A stretch of 64,000 nt of DNA from Devosia lacusdianchii (GTDB lineage: Bacteria > Pseudomonadota > Alphaproteobacteria > Rhizobiales > Devosiaceae), in the NCBI RefSeq assembly GCF_022429625.1, contig NZ_CP092483.1:1674001-1738000 (forward strand), in the 5' to 3' direction. A program made the translations under genes and the position numbers. Under the pieces are notes generated by a model. That model saw nothing but the letters and a program-made list of their open reading frames with translations. It did not search any database and had not been told where the DNA came from. This document shows positions 36,846-45,769 of the stretch, one piece after another; position 1 is the first letter of the stretch, and each line of letters starts with the position of its first letter.

Positions 36846-38075
36846 CTACTGAAAGCGGACGATCGACAGCGCTTCGGGCATAGAATTCGCCCCGCTCATG
36901 GCACTGGCGACCAGACGCGCCGTGACGGCGCTGAGCGTCAGGCCCAGATGACCATGGCCAAAGGCGAAGACGATCCGGTTGTCCGCCGGATGCTGCCCGA
37001 TAACCGGCAGTGAGTCCGGCGTTGATGGACGGCGCCCCATCCACTCGGTGCCACCTTCGGGCAGGGACGGGATGTAACGCCGCAGTTTCTCGCGCATAGC
37101 CTTGGCGCGGCCGAAATTGGGGCTGGTCTCGGGCTTGGCCAGTTCCACCGCGCCGCCGATACGCAGGCCGTCGACCAATGGCGAAGCAATAAAACCGTGA
37201 TCGGCCAGGCCGACCGGCAGGTCCAGGTTCCAGCCGAGATCGGTATAGGTCGTGTTGTAGCCGCGCTCGGTTTCCAGCAGCACCCTGAGCCCCAGCCCCC
37301 GCACCAGATCGCGCGACCAGACCCCGGCGGCTACCACGACCTTGTCGAACACCTGTTCGGGTTGTCCTGCCAGACGAAGGGCGACGCCGCGGCCGCCCTG
37401 CTCGATACCGGTAACCTGGCCGCGCACCAACTGACCGGAGTGGCGCACGAAATCCTGGTACTGACGCAATACCGTCAGCGGATTGGAGACCATCCAGTAA
37501 ATCGGCTGATGCACCGCACCAAAGAAACGCCCCTCCAATTGCGGCACCATGCGGCGCGCCGTTTCCGGCGAAATGGCTTCATAGTCGTAGCCGAGCGCCT
37601 GCTTGACCGAGGCGGCCTCGTGCAGGGCGCCCTTGAGGCTGGTCTCACTGTCATGCAGCGAGATGTAGCCGGTCTGCCGCAGGTGACCCTCGATGCCAGC
37701 AATCCGCGCCAGGGACTCATGATCAGCCAGGGCGGTCTGCATCAGGTCGGTCAACGCCGCGCGGGCCTTGGCGCCCCGGGCTGGTGTCGATGCCGCCAGG
37801 AAAGCCAGTAGCCACGGCGTCAGTGCCGGCAGGTCCTGCCAGCGAAGAGTTAGGGGCCCCAAGGGGTCGAGCAGCCATTTCGGTACGGCCGTCAGCATGC
37901 CCGGGCTGGCCAGCGGGGCAATTTCCGGCAGGGCGATCAGTGCGGCATTCCCCGCCGATGTCGGCAGGCCCTCGGGGTCGGCATCGAACACCGTTACCTG
38001 GTGGCCGTCGCCAATAAGCCGGGTGGCGATGGCCGCGCCGACAATTCCGGTGCCAACGATGCCAATGCGAGCCAT
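36846..38075 (-). CDS. FAD-dependent D-amino acid dehydrogenase-like protein, probable D-hydroxyproline dehydrogenase
   Basis: 409 residues. Rossmann motif GIVGTGIVGAAIATRL at the N-terminus followed by VFDADPEG marks FAD binding of the DAO superfamily. The C-terminus has TEWMGRRPSTPDSLPVIGQ and FGHGHLGLTLSAVTARLV, as in DadA-like dehydrogenases. In hydroxyproline catabolism such an enzyme oxidises cis-4-hydroxy-D-proline to the pyrroline. It is convergent with the DapA-family gene and follows the GntR gene by 12 bp, so regulator and dehydrogenase are likely co-transcribed. Electron acceptor unknown. Confidence 0.82.
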   Translation of the reverse strand: MARIGIVGTGIVGAAIATRLIGDGHQVTVFDADPEGLPTSAGNAALIALPEIAPLASPGMLTAVPKWLLDPLGPLTLRWQDLPALTPWLLAFLAASTPARGAKARAALTDLMQTALADHESLARIAGIEGHLRQTGYISLHDSETSLKGALHEAASVKQALGYDYEAISPETARRMVPQLEGRFFGAVHQPIYWMVSNPLTVLRQYQDFVRHSGQLVRGQVTGIEQGGRGVALRLAGQPEQVFDKVVVAAGVWSRDLVRGLGLRVLLETERGYNTTYTDLGWNLDLPVGLADHGFIASPLVDGLRIGGAVELAKPETSPNFGRAKAMREKLRRYIPSLPEGGTEWMGRRPSTPDSLPVIGQHPADNRIVFAFGHGHLGLTLSAVTARLVASAMSGANSMPEALSIVRFQ

Positions 38076-38087
38076 GCCGGTATCCTG

Positions 38088-38849
38088 TTAAAGAGCGATA
38101 TTGGAGACAGTGTCACGCGCGATATAGCGCTGGATCTGCTGCACGATCTGTGCCGCGTGCGTAGCCGCGAGTTTGTCGGCCAGCTCGGCATCGCCGGCCT
38201 CGATTGCCGCCACCATGTGACTGTGATCGTCGACATATTGATGCGGCAGCCGATCATCGAACGATCGGTAATAAATGCGCAGAATGCGCCGGCCCTCGTC
38301 GAGCAGGCGAGCAAACAGGTTGGTGAAATAGCTGTTGCCACCGGCCTCGGCAATGGCGACGTGAAAGTCGCGGTTGGCCTGGATCATGTCCAGCGCATCG
38401 CGCCGTTCCACGGCGTCGGCATAGGCCGCCTCATAGCTCCGGATGGCGACCAGATGCTCGACGCGGCGATTGATAGCAGCGGCCCTCGTGGTGACGCGAT
38501 ACATCAGCGTCAGCGCTTCGAAATAGGTGGGCAATTGCGCGAAATCGATGGTCGCGACGACGGTGTTGCGGTTCGGCAGCGTCTTGGCGAGGCCCTCGGC
38601 CACCAGCCGAACCAGCGCTTCGCGTATCGGCGTGCGCGACATCTTGAACTGCTCGGACAGAGTCACCTCGTCCAACGGACTACCCGGCTCCAGCGCCAGC
38701 TCCAGGATCGATTGGCGCAATTGTTGGTAGACCGTCTGGGCGCCCGAACCGCGTGTCCGGTCGGGCTTCTCTGCCTTGACCGCCGTATCGCCAGTGTCTC
38801 GCGTTTTCACGTTCTGCTCCGTTGGTGGACATGCCGTATGGCTCGTCAA
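38088..38849 (-). CDS. GntR-family regulator, FCD (FadR-like) type
   Basis: 253 residues. The winged HTH is at about 38-105 (QTVYQQLRQSILELALEPGSPL, LSEQFKMSRTPIREALVRLVAEGLA), and the all-helical FCD domain follows, with likely metal ligands D and three H (for example RDFHVAIAEAGGN and DDHSHMVAAI). An N-terminal tail of about 35 polar residues precedes the HTH. A perfect GTTTGTCGACAAAC palindrome lies before its start, and the same core lies before three other units of the island. It is the best candidate regulator for the hydroxyproline/proline peptide genes. Confidence 0.88.
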   Translation of the reverse strand: MTSHTACPPTEQNVKTRDTGDTAVKAEKPDRTRGSGAQTVYQQLRQSILELALEPGSPLDEVTLSEQFKMSRTPIREALVRLVAEGLAKTLPNRNTVVATIDFAQLPTYFEALTLMYRVTTRAAAINRRVEHLVAIRSYEAAYADAVERRDALDMIQANRDFHVAIAEAGGNSYFTNLFARLLDEGRRILRIYYRSFDDRLPHQYVDDHSHMVAAIEAGDAELADKLAATHAAQIVQQIQRYIARDTVSNIAL

Positions 38850-38922
38850 CTAACCCGTTCCGATACAACTAGACCAGTACATTGCAATTTCGCCGTCGCC
38901 ATGCAAGGTAAACCGTATTCAG

Positions 38923-38936
38923 TTTGTCGACAAACA
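38923..38936. promoter_or_regulatory. GTTTGTCGACAAAC palindrome in the GntR / Xaa-Pro peptidase promoter
   Basis: Perfect 14 bp palindrome located 40 bp before the M24 peptidase start and 74 bp before the divergent GntR start. It is the longest of four copies of the TGTCGACA core in intergenic DNA of this island and is placed to allow autoregulation and control of the peptidase. Confidence 0.65.
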
Positions 38937-38975
38937 ATTCCTGCGTCTTGATCCTCTGTTGCGGAAGTGTGTGCT

Positions 38976-40802
38976 ATGCCCTCAAAACCTGTCGCGCTTC
39001 TGCCCGCCCAGCGTCTCGTTGCCTTACGGCGGCAGCTCAGCGCCATGGGACTCCACGGCGTGATCATCCCCCGATTCGATGCGTATCAGGGGGAGGTCGT
39101 CGCGCCGCATGATCAGAGACTGGGCTATGTCTCTGGTTTCACGGGCTCAGCGGGTATTGCCTTGGTCACGGCCGACCGGGCTCTGCTGTTTGTCGATGGT
39201 CGCTATCAGGTGCAAGCGCGCCGTGAAGTCGATCTATCCGCCTTCGAAATCGAGCACTTCTACGATGCGCCCTTGGAGCAGTGGTTGTCGCGCCATACCG
39301 CGGCGGGCCAGCGGGTCGGCGTCAATACGATGCTGGTGCCAGGCAAGCTGTTCGACTCATTGAAGACGGCGCTGGAAGCTGCCGGTGGAGAACTGGTTGG
39401 GCTCGAGGCGGATTTGGTCGACGCGATCTGGCCCGACCAGCCGGAGCCGCCATTGGGCGCCATCAAGCCATTTCCGTTGGCTTTCGCCGGCGAGGATAGC
39501 GCCACCAAACGCGGCCGCATCGCCGCCGAGCTCAAGCGGATTGGGGCTGATTTGCTGGTCGAAACCCAGCCCGACAATATTGCCTGGCTGCTCAACATCC
39601 GCGGCAGCGACATCGCGCATACGCCCGTCGCGCATTCGGCCGTTTTGCTCGATGACACGGGCGCGGCGGAGTGGTTCGTCGATGCGCGCAAATTGCCCAA
39701 TGACCAAGACAGCGTGCTGAGTGCCGGTCTCAATCTGCGTCCTGCGGAGGGCCTCCTCGATGCTATCGCTGAGCGCGCGTCAGGTCGCACCGTCGCCGTC
39801 GACCCTGCCTTTGCTCCGGTTGCCGTGCGGCAGGCGGTGGAGCGGGCAGGGGGCGGGATTGCGTCTCAGTTCAGCCCGGTTACCATGGCCAAGGCGATCA
39901 AGAACCCGGTTGAGCTCGATGGTTTCCGCAGCGCGCATGTCGAAGATGGTATCGCCTGGGTGGAATTCATTGCCTGGCTGATGGAGCAAGGCCCCAAGCG
40001 GCTCGCGGCTGGCAATCCGATAAACGAGATGGAAGCACAGGCCGAACTGCTCAAGTTCCGCCAGCAGCGCGAGCATTTCGTCGAAGAGAGTTTCGCGCCC
40101 ATAGCCGCCTCCGGCAGCAATGCTGCCATGTGCCATTACTCCGCCAAACCAAGCACCAACGCCCCGATCACGGCCGAGCTGCCGTTTCTCATCGATACAG
40201 GCGGACAGTATTTCGGCGGCACGACCGATGCCACGCGGACCATCATGCTTGGCCGGCCCAGCGCGGATGTCCGGCGCACCTATACCGCCGTGCTGCAAGG
40301 CTTCATCGCGCTGATGACGGCGCAATTCCCGGTCACGGCGACCGGGCACTATCTCGATGCACTGGCGCGCCGGCCGCTCTGGGATCTGGGGCTGGACTTC
40401 GACCATGGCACGGGCCATGGCGTCGGCCATTTCTTGTCTGTGCACGAACACCCCCACCGCTTCGGCAAGACGGTGAACACCTTCACCTTCGAGCCTGGGG
40501 TCATCATGACTATCGAGCCAGGATATTATCAGGAGAACGGCTTCGGCCTGCGGGTGGAAAACCAGGTGGAAGTGGTCGCGGGTGCACCGGGCTTTTTGCG
40601 GTTCGCCACGCTGACGCTGGTGCCGATCGATCTGTCGATGGCCGACGCGGCACAACTGAACCGCAGCGACATTGCGTATTTGGACGCCTATCATGCGCAG
40701 GTGCGGGCCGCCTTGACCGGCCGCCTTTCGCAACGGGCGGAAGCCTATCTTGTCGAGGCCACCGCCCCGCTGCACGAACAGCTTGGCGCCTTGGCGGCCT
40801 AG
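38976..40802 (+). CDS. Aminopeptidase P family (M24B) Xaa-Pro peptidase
   Basis: 608 residues from the ATG at 38976 (GGAAG eight bases before it; a GTG three codons earlier would place the ribosome site inside the gene). The layout is that of the long, three-domain aminopeptidase P: two creatinase-like N-terminal domains and a C-terminal pita-bread domain. Metal ligands are visible in LIDTGGQYFGGTTDATRT (two Asp), GTGHGVGHFLSVHEHP (His), TIEPGYY (Glu) and RVENQVEV (Glu). It removes N-terminal residues preceding proline, so it complements the prolyl aminopeptidase of this island. Probably cytoplasmic: no signal peptide. Confidence 0.88.
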   Translation: MPSKPVALLPAQRLVALRRQLSAMGLHGVIIPRFDAYQGEVVAPHDQRLGYVSGFTGSAGIALVTADRALLFVDGRYQVQARREVDLSAFEIEHFYDAPLEQWLSRHTAAGQRVGVNTMLVPGKLFDSLKTALEAAGGELVGLEADLVDAIWPDQPEPPLGAIKPFPLAFAGEDSATKRGRIAAELKRIGADLLVETQPDNIAWLLNIRGSDIAHTPVAHSAVLLDDTGAAEWFVDARKLPNDQDSVLSAGLNLRPAEGLLDAIAERASGRTVAVDPAFAPVAVRQAVERAGGGIASQFSPVTMAKAIKNPVELDGFRSAHVEDGIAWVEFIAWLMEQGPKRLAAGNPINEMEAQAELLKFRQQREHFVEESFAPIAASGSNAAMCHYSAKPSTNAPITAELPFLIDTGGQYFGGTTDATRTIMLGRPSADVRRTYTAVLQGFIALMTAQFPVTATGHYLDALARRPLWDLGLDFDHGTGHGVGHFLSVHEHPHRFGKTVNTFTFEPGVIMTIEPGYYQENGFGLRVENQVEVVAGAPGFLRFATLTLVPIDLSMADAAQLNRSDIAYLDAYHAQVRAALTGRLSQRAEAYLVEATAPLHEQLGALAA

Positions 40803-40830
40803 CCAATTATCTCGTCGAAAGGACAGGCGT

Positions 40831-41865
40831 ATGCGCTGGTCGAAAACGGTTACCCTGGTCGAGGCGCATGCTGAGGGCGAAGTGGGGCGCATTGTCACTG
40901 GCGGCGTCATCGACGTGCCCGGCGCGACGATTGCCGACAAGCTGCGTCACCTCAACGAGGTCGACGACAGCCTGCGCCGCTTCCTGGTGTTCGAGCCGCG
41001 CGCCTCGGCACAAATGAGCACCTGCTTGATTTTTCCACCCACCCGGCCCGATGCCGATATCGCCTTCATGATCCTGCAGGGCGACAAGGCCCATGCCATG
41101 TCTGGCTCCAACAGCATTTGCCTGACCACGGTATTGCTGGAGACCGGCATGCTGCCAATGCAGGAGCCGGAGACCATCGTCCGCATCGAGACTGCGTCGG
41201 GCCTGGTTACGGCCCGCGCCACCTGCCGCAATGGCAAATGCGAGCGCGTCACGCTGACGATGAACCCCTCCTATGCCGATCAGCTCGATGCGGTGGTCGA
41301 TGTGGAAGGCTATGGCAAGGTCAAAGTCGATATCGCCTATGGCGGCATCTTCTATGCACTGATCGACCCGGCCCAGCTCGGTCTCGAAATTCGCCCGGAC
41401 CAGGCCAAGAAGCTGGTCGAAGCAGGGAGTGCCATCCACCGCGCCGTCAACGCACAGCTCAATATCGCCCACCCCGAGATCGAGGCGATCAAGGGCATTT
41501 CCTATACGATGTTCGTCAGCCACAACGCGGCTGGCGAGCTCAAGGGCGCCACGATCATGCCGCCCGGCCGCATCGATCGGTCGCCCTGCGGCACCGGCAA
41601 TTCGGCGCGGCTGGCGGTGGCGGCGGCGCGTGGGCTGGCCAAGCCCGGTGATCGCTTCACCGCGCGTTCGATCATCGATTCAACGTTTGAGGTGACCTAT
41701 GCCAGCGATACGACAGTCGCTGGTCGGCCAGCCGTGCAGCCCATCATCTCCGGGCGCGGTTGGATCCACGGCATCCACCAGATCGGGGTCGACCCAACCG
41801 ATCCCTACCAACTCGGCTATTCGGTGTCGGACACCTGGGGCGATGCGTTTGATCTGATGAATTGA
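40831..41865 (+). CDS. Proline racemase superfamily protein, hydroxyproline 2-epimerase-like (Ser/Cys type)
   Basis: 344 residues from the ATG at 40831. The superfamily is shown by HAEGEVGRIVTGG and by the two catalytic regions. The first reads M-S91-G-S-N, where classical racemases and 4-hydroxyproline epimerases have M-C-G; the second reads RSPCGTG with C253. It is thus a Ser/Cys variant rather than Cys/Cys, and also not the Cys/Thr form of trans-3-hydroxyproline dehydratases. It follows the Xaa-Pro peptidase gene by 28 bp on the same strand. Epimerase, racemase or dehydratase activity on a hydroxyproline is likely; which one is open. Confidence 0.82.
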   Translation: MRWSKTVTLVEAHAEGEVGRIVTGGVIDVPGATIADKLRHLNEVDDSLRRFLVFEPRASAQMSTCLIFPPTRPDADIAFMILQGDKAHAMSGSNSICLTTVLLETGMLPMQEPETIVRIETASGLVTARATCRNGKCERVTLTMNPSYADQLDAVVDVEGYGKVKVDIAYGGIFYALIDPAQLGLEIRPDQAKKLVEAGSAIHRAVNAQLNIAHPEIEAIKGISYTMFVSHNAAGELKGATIMPPGRIDRSPCGTGNSARLAVAAARGLAKPGDRFTARSIIDSTFEVTYASDTTVAGRPAVQPIISGRGWIHGIHQIGVDPTDPYQLGYSVSDTWGDAFDLMN

Positions 41866-41885
41866 TGGTGGTTTGGGGCACACCA

Positions 41886-42012
41886 GCTGCCTATCCACAG
41901 TCGCTTCCCACGGACTTGATCGGTGGGTTGCCTTCAGCGCAGCACAAGCGGCGAACGGCCCTCGGATCAAGTCCGAGGGAACGTCGGTGGGTGGGGTGGG
42001 ATAGGTGGCAGC
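41886..42012. repeat. Long imperfect palindromic intergenic repeat, copy 2 (inverted)
   Basis: 127 bp bounded by GCTGCC and GGCAGC. Read on the minus strand it matches copy 1 (3892-4019) through CCCTCGGACTTGATCCGAGG and CGCCGCTTGTG, with a diverged second arm. It also sits between convergent genes and reaches almost to the stop codon of the tautomerase gene. Two copies with the same internal layout but different outer ends suggest a family of dispersed elements. Confidence 0.72.
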
Positions 42013-42015
42013 CGC

Positions 42016-42207
42016 TTACTTCGCCGGCTTCTCCAGCAGCTCACCGGCAATAGCCCAGTCCTTCCGCGCCACGTCGTCGAACACGACCCAAACACTTTCG
42101 CGCTTGGCAGCGGCATGTTCCACGAACGCGTCGGTAATGGCGCGCGCCAGAGCGGCCTTCTGGTCCGGGGTGCGGCCTTCGAGCATGTCGATCTTGACGT
42201 AGGGCAT
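42016..42207 (-). CDS. 4-oxalocrotonate tautomerase family protein
   Basis: 63 residues, starting MPYVKIDMLEGRTPDQK, so processing would expose the catalytic Pro1. The rest, including RESVWVVFDDVARKDW, matches small 4-OT-like tautomerases of about 60-65 residues. It lies 3 bp after the second proline-racemase-superfamily gene on the same strand. These enzymes tautomerise enol/keto acids; here a cyclic enamine/imine or 2-oxo acid from hydroxyproline metabolism is a possible substrate, by inference. Confidence 0.82.
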   Translation of the reverse strand: MPYVKIDMLEGRTPDQKAALARAITDAFVEHAAAKRESVWVVFDDVARKDWAIAGELLEKPAK

Positions 42208-42210
42208 GGG

Positions 42211-43251
42211 TCAGAAACGGCCCTCCATCGGCCAGGTGTCGGACAGGCGGTAGCCGGTGGGATAAGGGTCGGCCGGATCGAGCATATGCTGGTGCGTACC
42301 AGTGATCCAGGCGCTTCCGGCGATGATTGGCACGATGGCCTTGCGGGTGCCAAGCATGATCTCGCTGTCGATACGGCAATCGAAGCGCGAGCCGATGATC
42401 GAGCGGCCGACGAAGGCCTCGCCGACCTTGAGCTGGCCCTTGGCATGCAGCACCGCCATGCGGGCCGAACATCCGGTGCCGCAGGGGGAGCGGTCGATCT
42501 TGCCGGGGCGGATGGCGACGGCGTTTGCGGCGGTCAGGACGCCATTTTCGTCGCGCGTCACCGGTGCCGCGATCTGGGTGAACGAAAAGTGGTTCCAGTC
42601 GGCATTGGTGGGGTGGTTGAAGCCAAGCTGCTCATTGGCGGCCTTGGTGATTTTCATGCCGGTCAGGGCAATATCGCGCGCCTCGTCGGGCGTGATGGCA
42701 AAGCCCAGCGCGTGGCTATCGGCGATAACGAAGCTGTCGCCGCCATAAGCCGTGTCGACGGTCAGCGTGCCGATGCCTTCGACCTCAAGGATCGCATCCA
42801 GCTTGTCGGCGAAGGACGGATGGTTCTTGATTGAGACGCGTTCGGCCTTGCCATTGCGGCACTGGGCGACCACCTCGATCAACCCGCCCGGCGCTTCCAG
42901 CACCATGCGGGTTTCCGGCTCGGTCATGGGAATGATGCCGGCGTCGAGCAGTACTGTGGAGACGCACATCGAATTGGAGCCCGACATGGGCGGCGTATCC
43001 TGCGGCTCCATGACAATCCAACCCATCTGGGCCTTGGGGTTCTTGGGCGGCACCAGCAGGTTGACGTGGCGGAAGACGCCGCCCCGCGGTTCCTGCAGCA
43101 TGAAATTGCGCAGGGTCTCGTCATTGGCGATAAAGGTACGCTGCTCCCAGATGGTATCGCCGGGCGGCGGCGCTACGCCGCCAGTGATGACGTCACCGAC
43201 CTCACCCTCCGCGTGGCAGGAGACGGTCTGGATGATCTTGCTGGTACGCAT
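42211..43251 (-). CDS. Proline racemase superfamily protein, second Ser/Cys-type paralogue
   Basis: 346 residues from the ATG at 43251, which shares one base with the stop of the enolase-superfamily gene. [13 protein letters not shown] and [20 protein letters not shown] are typical; the first catalytic position is S90 (M-S-G-S-N) and the second is C257 in RSPCGTG. So this protein too is Ser/Cys. It differs from the paralogue at 40831 across the substrate loop and has a longer insert (about residues 211-245). Its neighbours are an enolase-superfamily enzyme, a tautomerase and an amino acid ABC system, all on the minus strand, so the two paralogues may serve different hydroxyproline isomers. 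Confidence 0.82.
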   Translation of the reverse strand: MRTSKIIQTVSCHAEGEVGDVITGGVAPPPGDTIWEQRTFIANDETLRNFMLQEPRGGVFRHVNLLVPPKNPKAQMGWIVMEPQDTPPMSGSNSMCVSTVLLDAGIIPMTEPETRMVLEAPGGLIEVVAQCRNGKAERVSIKNHPSFADKLDAILEVEGIGTLTVDTAYGGDSFVIADSHALGFAITPDEARDIALTGMKITKAANEQLGFNHPTNADWNHFSFTQIAAPVTRDENGVLTAANAVAIRPGKIDRSPCGTGCSARMAVLHAKGQLKVGEAFVGRSIIGSRFDCRIDSEIMLGTRKAIVPIIAGSAWITGTHQHMLDPADPYPTGYRLSDTWPMEGRF

Positions 43252-44363
43252 CAGGCGGGGTTTCCAATAGTAAGTACAGGTTCGCCCAGGACGTCGAAGC
43301 GGGGCGTGACACCAAGGCCGGGCTCTTCCGAGGCGCTCATCTTGCCATTGACCCGCCTGGGCGCGCCGTCGGCGATGGTGACCGTGCCATAGGAATTGAA
43401 GTCGGTGGCCGAGAGATAGAATTTTTCCGGCGTCGAAGCCGCGAGATGGGCGATGGCGGCGGTGACGATGTCGCCGCCCCAGGTATCTTCGATGGTCATG
43501 GGCAAGCCTGACGCGACGCAAAGATCGCGCATCAGCTTGGCCTTGGTCAGCCCGCCGACCTTGGAAATCTTGAGGTTGATGGCATCCATGGCGTCTTCGG
43601 CAATGCCCCTGAGCAGACTGTCGGCGCCGCCGATATTTTCGTCGAGCACGAAGGGCAGGGTGGTGCGGCGGCGGATGGAGAGGCTTTCCTCATAGGTCAT
43701 GCACGGCTGCTCGATATAGACGTCGAGGTCGCGGACCGCATTCACCACGCGGGCGGCATCGGCCATGGTCCAGCCGGTATTGGCATCGCAGACCAAGATG
43801 TCGGTGGGCTTGAGGATGGCCCGGCAGGCGAGGATGCGCTCGATATCATCATTGGCATTGCCGCCGACCTTCAGCTGAAACTTGGTGTAGCCCTCGGCCC
43901 GATAGCCGTCGATCTTGCGGGCCATGGTCTCAGGGTCTTCCTGGGAAATGGCGCGGTAGAGGGCAATCTCCTTCTGCTCCATGCCGCCCAGCAGTTTGTA
44001 GACGGGCAGGCCGGCGACCTTGCCCAGAATGTCCCAGCAGGCGATGTCGATCGGCGCCTTGGCATAGGGGTGGCCGCGCAACACCGCATCCATGTGGCGG
44101 TTGAGCGGGCCAAGATCGGTGGGGTCCATGCCGATCAGTTTGGGGCCGAATTCGCTGATGCCCGCCCGTACGCCGATGGCGTAGCTGGGGAGGTAAGCCG
44201 ACCCCAGGGGACAGCATTCGGCATAGCCGGTAATGCCGGCATCGGTTTCGACGGCGACCACGGTGCTGTCGAACACTTCCATGTAATTGCCGCCCGACCA
44301 GCTATAGCGGCCTTCCTTAAGCGGCAGGTCGACCTGCCACGCCTTGATCGCGGTGATTTTCAT
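43251..44363 (-). CDS. Enolase superfamily (mandelate racemase/muconate lactonizing type), probable cis-3-hydroxy-L-proline dehydratase or proline-betaine epimerase group
   Basis: 370 residues with the capping and barrel layout of the MR/MLE family. Visible active-site blocks are FQLKVGG (KxK-type lysine region), LVCDANTGW (first metal Asp), [11 protein letters not shown] (Glu), FVLDENIGG (Asp/Glu), [15 protein letters not shown] (second barrel Lys) and TIEDTWGGD. This combination of ligands and the two barrel lysines resembles members acting on hydroxyproline or proline betaine. It is in an operon with a proline-racemase-superfamily enzyme, a tautomerase and an amino acid ABC importer, so a hydroxyproline-derived substrate is likely. 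Confidence in family is high, in the substrate moderate. Confidence 0.78.
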   Translation of the reverse strand: MKITAIKAWQVDLPLKEGRYSWSGGNYMEVFDSTVVAVETDAGITGYAECCPLGSAYLPSYAIGVRAGISEFGPKLIGMDPTDLGPLNRHMDAVLRGHPYAKAPIDIACWDILGKVAGLPVYKLLGGMEQKEIALYRAISQEDPETMARKIDGYRAEGYTKFQLKVGGNANDDIERILACRAILKPTDILVCDANTGWTMADAARVVNAVRDLDVYIEQPCMTYEESLSIRRRTTLPFVLDENIGGADSLLRGIAEDAMDAINLKISKVGGLTKAKLMRDLCVASGLPMTIEDTWGGDIVTAAIAHLAASTPEKFYLSATDFNSYGTVTIADGAPRRVNGKMSASEEPGLGVTPRFDVLGEPVLTIGNPA

Positions 44364-44389
44364 TGGAGTCTCGCTGGAGCGCGCGGGTG

Positions 44390-45112
44390 TTAGAGCACCG
44401 ACGCTAGGAATTGCGCGGTTTCGGGTCGCTGCGGATTGCCGAAGATCTGATCCGGCGGCCCAATCTCGTGCATCTTGCCCGATTTGAAGAAGGCGACGCG
44501 GTCGGATACTTCGCGGGCGAAGGCCATTTCATGCGTAACCAGGATCATGGTCATGCCCTCCTTGGCCAGGAGCCGCATGGTGTCGAGCACCTCACCCACC
44601 AATTGGGGATCGAGCGCCGAGGTGACTTCGTCGAACAACATGTATTTCGGGCTCATGGCGAGGGCCCGAGCGATGGCCATGCGCTGCTGCTGCCCGCCGG
44701 ACAGTTTGCCGGGATAGGTGGCGAGCTTGTCGCCCAAGCCAACATGCTCAAGCTGCTTGCGGCCGATGGCTTCGGCCTCGGCGCGGCTCTTGCCCAGCAC
44801 TTTGCGCGGGGCGAGGGTGACGTTCTCCAGCACCGTCAAATGCGGGAAGGCGTTCCACTGCTGGAAGACGATGCCGATATTGGTGCGCAGCTTGTTGAGG
44901 TCGGTGCCCTTGGCGTGGACTTCGACACCATCGACGCTGATCTTGCCGCCCTGGATGGGTTCGAGGCCATTGATGCACATAAGCAGGGTCGATTTGCCCG
45001 AGCCCGAGCCACCGATGATGGAAACCACTTCGCCGGTCTGGACGGAAAGGCTCACATCATCGAGCACCTTGAAGTCGCCAAAAGACTTCTGAACGTTCTC
45101 GATCTCAATCAT
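44390..45112 (-). CDS. Polar amino acid ABC transporter ATP-binding protein
   Basis: 240 residues, the usual length of GlnQ/HisP-type ATPases. Walker A is GGSGSGKST, signature [14 protein letters not shown], Walker [14 protein letters not shown], switch His in [12 protein letters not shown]. It overlaps the upstream permease gene by 8 bp. Its importer probably brings in the amino acid handled by the adjacent epimerase and dehydratase-like enzymes. Confidence 0.9.
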   Translation of the reverse strand: MIEIENVQKSFGDFKVLDDVSLSVQTGEVVSIIGGSGSGKSTLLMCINGLEPIQGGKISVDGVEVHAKGTDLNKLRTNIGIVFQQWNAFPHLTVLENVTLAPRKVLGKSRAEAEAIGRKQLEHVGLGDKLATYPGKLSGGQQQRMAIARALAMSPKYMLFDEVTSALDPQLVGEVLDTMRLLAKEGMTMILVTHEMAFAREVSDRVAFFKSGKMHEIGPPDQIFGNPQRPETAQFLASVL

Positions 45113-45758
45113 TTTCGCGCCATTTCTTTTCGAGCCGTGCTCCCAGACGCGAGATCGGGAAGCTGATGATGAAGTAGATGAGCCCGGCGACCGTGAGGAC
45201 GAAGAGTGGCTCCTGGATGCGGGTCACAATGATCTGCGACGAGCGCAGCAATTCGATGATGCCGAGCCAGGTGACCAGGGCCGTGTCCTTCATGACGCCG
45301 AGCGTCAGGCCGATCCAGCTCGGCAGCATGATGCGCAAGGCGATCGGGTAGACGATGTTGCTCATGTCTTGCCACCAGGTCATGCCCAGCGAACGGGCGG
45401 CGCGGCGGGTGGTGATCGGCACGGCGGCAATGCCGCCCCGGACCAGCTCGGAGCAATAGGCGGACGTGTAGAGCGCCAGCACCACGCAAGAGACGATAAA
45501 GGCGCTGGCATTGAGACCGGCGATGGATTGGAAGGCGTTGACCAGCACGAGCTGGATCAGCAATGGCACCGAGCGGAAGATATCGAGCACGAAGGCCAGG
45601 GGGGCGCTTGCCCACCAGGGCACCGTGGCGCGGTAGACCCCGAACACGATCCCCAGAATGGTACCGCCGAGCATGGCCCAGAAGGTGATGAGCAGCGTGA
45701 CGCCAGCGCCTTGCAGCAGGAACCCGATATCGTTGAGGCTGAGACTGGTGTGAAACAT
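45105..45758 (-). CDS. Polar amino acid ABC transporter permease
   Basis: 217 residues with four to five membrane spans and the His/Glu/Gln/Arg family pattern: YTSAYCSELVRGGIAAVPITTRRAARSLGM is the EAA region (given as a description of residues about 95-125), followed by LPSWIGLTLGVMKDTALV. It pairs with the next gene upstream. Confidence 0.88.
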   Translation of the reverse strand: MFHTSLSLNDIGFLLQGAGVTLLITFWAMLGGTILGIVFGVYRATVPWWASAPLAFVLDIFRSVPLLIQLVLVNAFQSIAGLNASAFIVSCVVLALYTSAYCSELVRGGIAAVPITTRRAARSLGMTWWQDMSNIVYPIALRIMLPSWIGLTLGVMKDTALVTWLGIIELLRSSQIIVTRIQEPLFVLTVAGLIYFIISFPISRLGARLEKKWREND

Positions 45759-45769
45759 CGTGTCGCCCC

